Source: an uncultured Streptococcus sp. (GTDB taxonomy: Bacteria > Bacillota > Bacilli > Lactobacillales > Streptococcaceae). Taken from it: a stretch of 6,309 nucleotides of DNA. Within the stretch, counting starts at the first letter, position 1, and each line of letters opens with the position of its first letter. Shown here piece after piece: positions 1-4,959 of this stretch. Both the position numbers and the translations under genes were made by a program. The stretch covers positions 1 to 6,309 of the forward strand of contig NZ_CAUFJQ010000100.1 in the NCBI RefSeq assembly GCF_959025735.1, written 5' to 3'. The notes beneath the pieces were generated by a model, which was not told where the DNA came from, ran no database searches, and saw nothing but the letters and a program-made list of their open reading frames with translations.

Positions 1-60
1 AAATCAGCGTAGTAGAGCCCACTCAACCACTGCGTCTTGCTCGAAAATCCAAAAATAATT
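1..60 (-). repeat. Dispersed streptococcal intergenic repeat, partial copy A
   Basis: No gene is seen before the first terminator. On the minus strand this stretch contains CGCAGTGGTTGAGTGGG (+ strand 18-34). A close relative, CGCAGTGGTTGATTGG, occurs at 4848-4863 inside the larger repeat element. Together with the GGGACAAAAG hairpin next to it (61-90), this suggests a member of the same dispersed family. It is cut by the left window edge, so its true length is unknown. Confidence 0.5.
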
Positions 61-99
61 GAGAGGCTAGGACTTTTGTCCCAGCCTCTTGGTTTTTTT
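52..99. terminator. Bidirectional intrinsic terminator after rsuA
   Basis: Arms 62-73 and 78-89 pair over 12 bp with one mismatch (AGAGGCTaGGAC against GTCCcAGCCTCT) around a TTTT loop. On the minus strand the stem is followed by AATTATTTTT (51-60), which would end the MFS-rsuA transcript 12-40 nt past the rsuA stop. On the plus strand it is followed by seven T (93-99), so it could also end a plus-strand transcript entering from the left. Confidence 0.85.
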
Positions 100-100
100 C

Positions 101-829
101 TTATAAGGGAACTCCGAAGACCTCTAGGGACTTGAGTTCAGAAGGATGGAGTCTCCGCCATTCTCCCAATGGAAGAGTTGGATCTAGCGTTAGAGGACCC
201 ATAGAAATCCGCTCTAAATCCACCACTTCCTTACCACAGGCAGCGACCATGCGCTTGACCTGATGGAATTTTCCTTCAGCGATTTCGATTTCGACGTAGG
301 AGCTGGCATTTGTCTCATTCACCTCTACGATCTGCAATCTCGCGGGCAGGGTGGTAAAGTCTTTGAGGTCAATGCCTGCTTCAAAACGGGCTACATCTAC
401 CTCATCCATGATCCCAGCCACCTGGGCACGGTAGATCTTCGACACATGCTTCTTCGGCGAAAGCATGGCATGGGCGAGCTTGCCATTATTGGTCAAAAGG
501 AGTAAGCCATGGGTATCGATATCTAAGCGCCCGACAGGAAAGACTTCCTTGTGACGGGCTGTCTCATCCAATAAATCCATCACAGTTTGGTGATGATCAT
601 CTTCAGTCGCTGAGATGACCCCAGCTGGTTTATTGAGCAGATAATACACGAAGGTTTCATGGACCAGGTCTTCTCCCATAAAGGTCACCTGATCCTTGTC
701 TGGATCAATCTGTAGTTTTCCTGCTGTCTCTTTTTTTCCATTTACTGCGATTTTCTTTTGCTTGAGGAGTTGTTTGACCTCGGACCTGCTCCCCACGCCA
801 CAATCCACTAAAAATTTATCTAGTCGCAT
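101..829 (-). CDS. rsuA: RsuA-family 16S rRNA pseudouridine synthase
   Basis: This 242-residue protein converts a uridine of 16S rRNA to pseudouridine. By family the target is U516 (E. coli numbering), during 30S assembly in the cytoplasm. An S4 RNA-binding domain (about residues 1-45, RLDKFLVDCGVGSRSEV) precedes the catalytic domain. That domain has NKPAGVISAT (66-75), the motif GRLDIDTHGLLLLT (100-113) with catalytic Asp103, KIYRAQV (131-137) and EGKFHQVKRM (185-194). The length is normal for RsuA. The start chosen is the ATG at 829, because MRLDKFL is the usual S4 beginning. An in-frame ATG at 859 would add ten residues and run 28 nt into the upstream gene. The Shine-Dalgarno is weak (GGGAAG), and only 2 nt separate this ATG from the stop of the MFS gene, so translational coupling is likely. 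RluB/RluE-type specificity is less likely, but the exact uridine cannot be read from sequence. Confidence 0.95.
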   Translation of the reverse strand: MRLDKFLVDCGVGSRSEVKQLLKQKKIAVNGKKETAGKLQIDPDKDQVTFMGEDLVHETFVYYLLNKPAGVISATEDDHHQTVMDLLDETARHKEVFPVGRLDIDTHGLLLLTNNGKLAHAMLSPKKHVSKIYRAQVAGIMDEVDVARFEAGIDLKDFTTLPARLQIVEVNETNASSYVEIEIAEGKFHQVKRMVAACGKEVVDLERISMGPLTLDPTLPLGEWRRLHPSELKSLEVFGVPL

Positions 830-831
830 GA

Positions 832-1983
832 TTACTTCCCGCTCTTTCGTACAATCCAAAGACCAAAAAAGGAAACCAGGATCATGAGGATACCAGAAAA
901 TCCAAAAATGAAGACTGGAGCAGATGAGATCGTCCCTAATAGACTAAGGACAAAGGTCGTTGCGATCGAACCTGTACTACATCCCAAAACCGCAATGGAC
1001 GTTGCCTGGCTCAAGACCCCTGCTGGCATCTTATCAGATAAGACATTGTAAACTGTTGTCAAAGCCACACTGTAGGCGAAGCCAGAAGCAATTGTTACAA
1101 GGGCAAGAATCAAGAGATTTGGAGAGACCCCGATCAACATTTGGGCCACACCATAAGCTACTCCCGAAACCAATAATAAACGATCACGGAATAGATAGGT
1201 CAAGGGCGAGAAGGCCAAACCTGCCAAGATCCCAACAAATTGCATGGCTGCTAATATAACCCCAGCAGTTTGGGCAGTGCCATGTCCAACTTGTTCTACC
1301 ACACTTGGAATCCGAACGGTGATCATGACATTGGACAAGACGATAGCTGCCGCAACGACCGCTAAGCCGAGCGTAGTCCGCCATTGTCCCCCCGTCATCT
1401 TCACATCCTTGTGTTTTTCCTCCACTGCTTCTGTCTTAGATCCATAAGGCACAAATAAGAGATACAAAAGTAAGATAGGAATACTGATGCCGTAAACGAG
1501 AAAGGCAGCCTGCCAGCCAAAGCGAATCAAGAGGCTGACTCCAAAGGTTAAAACGGCCGTCCCAACAACCTCTGCAGAACCACGAATGCCAAGGGTTTGA
1601 ACGCGTTCTTTTCCTTTATAGCGCTCACTGATAATGGCAATGGCAGAAACATTGAGCAAGCCAACCGCCATCCCGAAAATAATCCGAGACAAAAAGACAA
1701 CCGGATAGGCTGGACTGATTAAGGGAATAAAGCCACATAGAGCGTAAGCAACTAAGCCTGTCACAATCATCTGGCGCTCTGAAAATAGGCGCCCAATCCA
1801 TTTATTGAAGATGAGTGAAACCATGATCCCTGCAGAAGGAAGCGAGACCAAGAGCTCAATCATGCTATGAGGAATTCCCTTGTAATAGGCAAACATGGCC
1901 GACTGCGCACTCGAAATCGAAAACGAGGTCGTCAAAATAAATGAAAGCGCGAGAATACTCACTTTCTCCATGATTTTTTTCAT
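832..1983 (-). CDS. MFS permease, first of two tandem paralogues
   Basis: This 383-residue integral membrane protein of the major facilitator superfamily is a presumed proton-coupled exporter or importer. About 12 hydrophobic segments can be read: near 7-29, 41-62, 71-92, 95-118, 137-157, 158-178, then a hydrophilic loop 179-201, then 202-222, 237-258, 266-286, 288-309, 326-349 and 354-377. The tail is RKSGK. The loop after helix 2 (NKWIGRLFSERQMIVTGL) is a degenerate form of the MFS motif A, without the usual DRxGRR. It shares SERQMIVTGL, RGSAEVVG, IISERY and LLFVPY-type stretches with the permease at 2089-3252, so the two arose by duplication. The start ATG at 1983 has AAAGGAT about 7 nt upstream. 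Its own promoter lies at 2025-2054, and rsuA follows 2 nt after its stop. The substrate is unknown; drug, sugar or metabolite efflux are all possible. Confidence 0.93.
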   Translation of the reverse strand: MKKIMEKVSILALSFILTTSFSISSAQSAMFAYYKGIPHSMIELLVSLPSAGIMVSLIFNKWIGRLFSERQMIVTGLVAYALCGFIPLISPAYPVVFLSRIIFGMAVGLLNVSAIAIISERYKGKERVQTLGIRGSAEVVGTAVLTFGVSLLIRFGWQAAFLVYGISIPILLLYLLFVPYGSKTEAVEEKHKDVKMTGGQWRTTLGLAVVAAAIVLSNVMITVRIPSVVEQVGHGTAQTAGVILAAMQFVGILAGLAFSPLTYLFRDRLLLVSGVAYGVAQMLIGVSPNLLILALVTIASGFAYSVALTTVYNVLSDKMPAGVLSQATSIAVLGCSTGSIATTFVLSLLGTISSAPVFIFGFSGILMILVSFFGLWIVRKSGK

Positions 1984-2024
1984 TATTCTATCCTTTAAAC
2001 TAATCTTTTTTTCACACTCCTCCT

Positions 2025-2054
2025 ATAATAACACGAGCTAGTGACAGGACGCAA
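2025..2054 (-). promoter_or_regulatory. Candidate promoter of the MFS-rsuA operon
   Basis: Read on the minus strand, -35 TTGCGT (2049-2054), an 18-bp spacer and -10 TATTAT (2025-2030) with an extended TGn just before it. Transcription would begin near 2018, leaving a leader of about 35 nt. The spacer contains an imperfect palindrome, CACTAGCTCGTG (2032-2043), a possible operator. Confidence 0.6.
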
Positions 2055-2065
2055 TAGATTGAATT

Positions 2066-2098
2066 AAAAAAACGAAATGATTTCTCCATCATTTCGTT
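2066..2098 (-). terminator. Terminator of the second MFS gene, overlapping its stop codon
   Basis: An 11-bp perfect stem (2071-2081 with 2088-2098) surrounds a 6-nt loop. On the minus strand the A run at 2066-2072 is read as seven U. The upstream arm includes the last sense codons and the TGA stop (2089-2091), so the ribosome finishing the gene sits on the hairpin. It insulates the downstream MFS-rsuA pair, which has its own promoter. Confidence 0.85.
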
Positions 2099-3252
2099 CG
2101 TGCTAGCAATTGTGAGGCGAAGACTCCTGTTCCAACCATCAAAGCGCCAATCCAGACAAAGAGCAGATGATTGGAGGGAGCTAGTGGCGTCACCAACTGG
2201 ATGAAGAAAGAAGAGAGGGCTGATCCGAGATTGCAGCCGATCAAGACCAGCGAGGTCGCAAGGTTCAGGAGATTGGTCGGGATTTTTTCAGATAGGTGAT
2301 AGAAGATACTGGTGACTCCCGTACTGTAAGTAAATCCGGCTAAGAGGGTTCCTAGAACCAAGCTCCACAGCTGTTCGGACAAGCCAATCAAAGCCAGAGC
2401 TAGACCGAACCCAAAACACATGATCATGAGCAAGTTCTTTTTGAAAACATGTGTCAAACTGGCAAAACCTACCCCTGCTACAATCCCTGTCAATTGCATC
2501 AGACTCAAGACGGTTCCAGCTGTTGTCGCCGTTCCCATACGAGCATCAACGATGATATCCGGCACGCGCAGGCTAATAATAGAATTGAAGCAAATGATGA
2601 TACCAGCAATCACAGCTAGCATTAGACTAAAACGCCATTGAGGGAAGCGAAGGCGTGCGGAACCTTTTTTTTTCTCCTTCAAGCTAGCCTGTTTTTTCTC
2701 CTTAGGATAAGGGACAAAAAGGATATAGAGGAGTAAAATCAAGTAACCACCACCATATACGGCAAAGATCGCTGGCCAGCCTAGAGGCAAGAGTTGCCCC
2801 ACGATAAAGGTCAAGATGGCGGAGCCCACCACTTCAGCAGACCCCCGATAGCCCAGCATCCGGGTCTTATCATTGCCTGAGTAGCGCTCACTGATAATTG
2901 AAATAGCCTTGGCATTGATCATTCCTGTCCCCAAACCAAAGAGCAAACGACTTAGAAAGATGAGAGGATAGTCCTGCACGACCAAAGGCAAAAGCCCACT
3001 AGTTGAAAAGAGCAAGAGCCCTGTGACAATCATCTGGCGCTCACTCATCCACCGTTCGATCAGGCTATTTAAAAAGAGCATGGCCACGACCGCAAAAGCT
3101 GGCAGGGAAACCAAGAGTTCTACCTGACTTGCTGAATATCCGAAGTGGCTAAAATATGCCTTCATAGCCGGCAAACCGGCTGTAATTGAAAAGGATGAGA
3201 TCAGCATGAGCGACAAACTCAAGAGACTGATTCTTTCCATTGTTTTTTTCAT
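2089..3252 (-). CDS. MFS permease, second tandem paralogue, divergent from yeiL-like regulator
   Basis: This 387-residue membrane transporter of the major facilitator superfamily has about 12 hydrophobic segments in two halves. They are split by a strongly basic cytoplasmic loop (about 183-205, with KEKKQ and KEKKK). It aligns from end to end with the permease at 832-1983: both begin MKKxME, and they share VELLVSLP/IELLVSLP, SERQMIVTGL, IISERY, RGSAEVVG, LLLYxLFVPY and DKMP/EKIP-type positions. Motif A is likewise degenerate (LIERWMSERQMIVTG). The ATG at 3252 has a GGAA-type Shine-Dalgarno (TAGGAAAT) and a good promoter at 3286-3314. A run of nine A in the coding strand (+ strand 2665-2673) encodes Lys-Lys-Lys in the loop and could allow slippage. 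Its position head to head with a Crp/Fnr-type regulator suggests that the regulator controls it. The substrate is unknown. Confidence 0.93.
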   Translation of the reverse strand: MKKTMERISLLSLSLMLISSFSITAGLPAMKAYFSHFGYSASQVELLVSLPAFAVVAMLFLNSLIERWMSERQMIVTGLLLFSTSGLLPLVVQDYPLIFLSRLLFGLGTGMINAKAISIISERYSGNDKTRMLGYRGSAEVVGSAILTFIVGQLLPLGWPAIFAVYGGGYLILLLYILFVPYPKEKKQASLKEKKKGSARLRFPQWRFSLMLAVIAGIIICFNSIISLRVPDIIVDARMGTATTAGTVLSLMQLTGIVAGVGFASLTHVFKKNLLMIMCFGFGLALALIGLSEQLWSLVLGTLLAGFTYSTGVTSIFYHLSEKIPTNLLNLATSLVLIGCNLGSALSSFFIQLVTPLAPSNHLLFVWIGALMVGTGVFASQLLARTK

Positions 3253-3285
3253 TTTTTATTTCCTACACTTTACTGGTAACATTTG

Positions 3286-3314
3286 ATTTTACTAGTTTTT
3301 CAGAAAAGATTCAA
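3286..3314 (-). promoter_or_regulatory. Promoter of the second MFS gene
   Basis: On the minus strand, -35 TTGAAT (3309-3314) and -10 TAAAAT (3286-3291) are separated by exactly 17 bp, close to the sigma-A consensus. Transcription would start near 3279, about 27 nt before the ATG. The 9-bp arms of the inverted repeat at 3290-3321 overlap both hexamers. Confidence 0.7.
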
Positions 3315-3321
3315 ACTAGTA
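3290..3321. promoter_or_regulatory. Inverted repeat, candidate operator in divergent promoter region
   Basis: TACTAGTTT (3290-3298) and AAACTAGTA (3313-3321) are perfect 9-bp arms with 14 bp between them. The arms overlap the -10 and -35 of the minus-strand MFS promoter, and the right arm also covers the expected -35 zone of the plus-strand regulator promoter. A dimeric repressor bound here would be expected to block both. Which protein binds is inference; the YeiL-like regulator next door is the obvious candidate. Confidence 0.5.
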
Positions 3322-3345
3322 TTTTCAATAGAATCCTAGTATAAT
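3317..3345 (+). promoter_or_regulatory. Promoter of the yeiL-like regulator
   Basis: A perfect -10 TATAAT (3340-3345) is seen. The 17-bp-spaced -35 position holds only TAGTAT (3317-3322), a poor match, so the promoter may need an activator or be weak. Transcription would begin near 3352, leaving a leader of about 44 nt that contains the palindrome at 3361-3384. Confidence 0.55.
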
Positions 3346-3360
3346 CAATTTAGAAATAGA

Positions 3361-3384
3361 AAAACAGGACATTTGTCCTATTTT
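3361..3384. promoter_or_regulatory. 24-bp palindrome in the regulator leader, candidate autoregulatory site
   Basis: The core AGGACATTTGTCCT (3366-3379) is a perfect two-fold palindrome. With the flanking AAAAc and aTTTT it extends to 24 bp with a single mismatched pair. It lies downstream of the predicted transcription start and ends directly before the Shine-Dalgarno AGGAG (3385-3389). A dimer bound here could act as a roadblock on the regulator's own gene. As RNA it could instead fold into a short GGAC/GTCC hairpin beside the ribosome site. Confidence 0.5.
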
Positions 3385-3395
3385 AGGAGATTGAA

Positions 3396-4082
3396 ATGAA
3401 AAAAATTTCCCCATTTACCAGACTCAAGGAGATCATCACAGACTACCAATTGGACCAGATCTTTCCAGGCGACTGTCTTAGCCAGCTGGACCTCGTTCTC
3501 TATCAGGCTGGAGATTATATCTGCCGCCAAGGTTCTGAGCAAGATGTCATTCCTTATTTTCTCAAAGGCCGGCTCAAGATTATCCACAGTCTTGAAAATG
3601 GCAGCGACACCATCCTTGAAATCCAAGAAAAACCTGGACTCTTAGGAGAGATTGAGCTCCTGCTCGATCGGGTCTGTATCTCATCAGTCATTGCAGACCA
3701 AGACTCGCTAGTCGTCCAGCTCCCAGCCCAGCACTTTAAGAAGCGCCTCCTGTTTGATCCAACCTTTTTGCGCTCTACGGCCAAGACCTTGGCTGAGAAA
3801 TTGCACCAGATCAACTATTTGGCTCCTGCAAACTTTCATTATTCGGTCAAGGAACGCCTCGCTACGCATTTTCTGGAACATTGCGATGAAAATGGGACCC
3901 TCAAGCCCAAGATGAATCAGCTGGCCCTGCGTTTTGGGATCAGCTACCGCCACCTTAGCCGTGTCATCAAGCAGATGATCGAAGAGGGCTTAGTCCAAAG
4001 AGAAGGGCGAGTCTATACGATTTTAGATGCAAAAAGGATGAATGATTTGTCCATCAAACATGCGGAAACCGTCGACAGATAA
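3396..4082 (+). CDS. yeiL: Crp/Fnr-superfamily transcription regulator, YeiL type
   Basis: This 228-residue cytoplasmic DNA-binding regulator has an N-terminal cNMP-binding-like beta-roll (about 28-115, with GDYICRQGSEQ at 39-49, YFLKGRLKI at 54-62 and GEIELL at 84-89). A long dimerisation helix (about 120-145) follows, then a winged helix-turn-helix (about 150-210) whose recognition helix region is GISYRHLSRVIKQM (181-194). GEIEL, FLR and SYRHL match what I remember of E. coli YeiL, and the length is similar (219 there). The position of CRP Arg82 is Ile95 here, so cAMP binding is unlikely. Its four cysteines (27, 43, 94, 163) do not form the FNR cluster pattern. Start ATG 3396 has AGGAG 6 nt upstream. 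It is divergent from the MFS gene and probably controls it and itself. The ligand is unknown. Confidence 0.9.
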   Translation: MKKISPFTRLKEIITDYQLDQIFPGDCLSQLDLVLYQAGDYICRQGSEQDVIPYFLKGRLKIIHSLENGSDTILEIQEKPGLLGEIELLLDRVCISSVIADQDSLVVQLPAQHFKKRLLFDPTFLRSTAKTLAEKLHQINYLAPANFHYSVKERLATHFLEHCDENGTLKPKMNQLALRFGISYRHLSRVIKQMIEEGLVQREGRVYTILDAKRMNDLSIKHAETVDR

Positions 4083-4083
4083 C

Positions 4084-4112
4084 TTTAATTTTAGGCTCTT
4101 TTGTGTTATCAT
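4084..4112 (+). promoter_or_regulatory. Promoter of def
   Basis: TTTAAT (4084-4089) and TATCAT (4107-4112) have a 17-bp spacer, and TG at 4104-4105 makes an extended -10. The promoter begins one base after the stop of the regulator, and no terminator separates the two genes, so some read-through into def is possible. The Shine-Dalgarno of def is weak (GTGAGAG, 4129-4135). Confidence 0.65.
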
Positions 4113-4142
4113 GGAGGGTAGAAAGAAAGTGAGAGTAAAACG

Positions 4143-4757
4143 ATGAAAGCAATTGAAAAAGTTACAAGAGCATCCCATTTGATTGATATGGATGACATTA
4201 TCCGCGAAGGAAATCCAACACTTCGAGCGGTTGCGGAAGATGTGACCTTCCCTTTGTCTGATCAGGAAATTATCCTGGGTGAAAAAATGATGCAATTCTT
4301 GCACCATTCTCAAGACCCTGTTATGGCTGAAAAGCTTGGCCTCCGTGGAGGAGTGGGACTCGCTGCCCCTCAGCTGGATATCTCTAAACGAATCATCGCT
4401 GTTTTGGTTCCCAATCCAGAAGATGCCGATGGCAACCCACCAAAAGAAGCCTATAGCCTTCAAGAAGTCATGTACAATCCAAAGGTTGTCGCCCATTCTG
4501 TTCAAGATGCAGCTCTTGGCGACGGGGAAGGCTGTCTCTCTGTAGACCGAAACGTCCCAGGCTATGTGGTTCGCCACGCCCGCGTGACCGTTGAGTATTT
4601 CACAAAAGATGGGGAAAAGAAACGCATCAAACTCAAAGGCTACAACTCCATCGTCGTTCAACATGAAATCGACCACACCAATGGTATCATGTTCTATGAC
4701 CGCATCAACCCAAACAACCCATTTGAAATCAAAGAAGGACTTTTGATTTTAGAATAG
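4143..4757 (+). CDS. def: Peptide deformylase, Gram-positive type 2
   Basis: This enzyme removes the formyl group from the N-terminal methionine of new proteins at the ribosome; it is a metal (Fe2+) hydrolase and usually essential. All three family motifs are intact in the 204 residues: GVGLAAPQ (motif I, about 70-77), EGCLSV (motif II, about 123-128, Cys125 a metal ligand) and QHEIDH (motif III, about 173-178, two His ligands and the catalytic Glu). The long N-terminal region and the insertion between motifs I and II mark the type 2 enzymes of Firmicutes, and the sequence closely resembles S. pneumoniae Def (203 residues). Start ATG 4143 agrees with that family beginning (KAIEKVTRASHLIDMDDIIREGN). 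It has its own promoter and ends at a strong terminator, facing pepS. Confidence 0.98.
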   Translation: MKAIEKVTRASHLIDMDDIIREGNPTLRAVAEDVTFPLSDQEIILGEKMMQFLHHSQDPVMAEKLGLRGGVGLAAPQLDISKRIIAVLVPNPEDADGNPPKEAYSLQEVMYNPKVVAHSVQDAALGDGEGCLSVDRNVPGYVVRHARVTVEYFTKDGEKKRIKLKGYNSIVVQHEIDHTNGIMFYDRINPNNPFEIKEGLLILE

Positions 4758-4767
4758 CGCAAATGAC

Positions 4768-4814
4768 AAAAAAGTAAGGTAGTAGTGATGATTCACTACT
4801 ACCTTACTTTTTTT
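4768..4814. terminator. Strong bidirectional terminator between def and pepS
   Basis: Arms 4768-4788 and 4793-4813 are perfectly complementary over 21 bp around the loop TGAT. A run of seven T (4808-4814) follows on the plus strand and six A (4768-4773) precede, read as U on the minus strand. It lies 11 nt after the def stop. It can also stop transcripts of pepS that pass through the repeat element at 4815-4958. Confidence 0.93.
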
Positions 4815-4958
4815 ACGAGACTGCGTCTACCGATTTCTGTCTCTTGGCGCAGTGGTTGATTGGAACTACTCCTACCTACGGTACTCGTACTTCCTAATCA
4901 ACTGTGCGGGGGCAGGACTACGAAATCGAGACTGCGTCTACCGATTTCTGTCCTGCTC
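4815..4958 (-). repeat. Composite intergenic repeat element, copy B
   Basis: Between the def/pepS terminator and the pepS stop there is no gene. A 26-bp direct repeat, exact in both copies, sits at 4816-4841 and 4927-4952, 111 bp apart. Between the copies is an imperfect inverted repeat (about 4847-4911, CGCAGTGGTTGATTGG against the complement of CCTAATCAACTGTGCG). The right copy sits in a hairpin with GCAGGAC (4912-4918) and GTCCTGC (4950-4956) as outer arms. The minus-strand motif GGACAGAAATCGGTA (4939-4953) recurs at 6268-6282. It looks like a non-coding miniature repeat of the kind common in streptococci; the family name cannot be settled here. Confidence 0.75.
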
Positions 4959-4959
4959 C

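Noticed and set aside
263..505. 80-codon plus-strand frame opposite rsuA
   Set aside because: It covers the complement of conserved rsuA motifs and has no start signal of its own.
830..859. Longer rsuA start at 859
   Set aside because: The added residues (MDCTKEREVI) overlap the MFS coding end and are absent from the family, whose S4 domain begins at MRLDKFL.
960..1447. Plus-strand open frames of 99 and 67 codons opposite the first MFS gene
   Set aside because: They have no Shine-Dalgarno, have odd composition and are fully inside a clear membrane transporter on the other strand.
3378..3953. Three minus-strand frames of 81-86 codons opposite the regulator gene
   Set aside because: They are antisense shadows; the plus strand encodes an intact Crp/Fnr protein with ribosome site and promoter.
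4111..4146. 11-codon upstream frame (MEGRKKVRVKR) whose TGA overlaps the def ATG
   Set aside because: Its ATG falls inside the predicted -10 of the def promoter, so the main transcript would lack it, and there is no Shine-Dalgarno before it. It is probably fortuitous.
4023..4676. 217-codon open frame on the minus strand, antisense to def
   Set aside because: It lies almost wholly opposite the well-recognised def gene, its translation is rich in Phe, Cys and His with no known motif, and no ribosome site was found. It is a shadow of def.
4815..4958. CRISPR-like array, because of the exact 26-bp direct repeat
   Set aside because: There are only two repeat units, 85 bp apart, the intervening DNA is itself an inverted repeat, and no cas gene is near. 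It fits a dispersed hairpin element.
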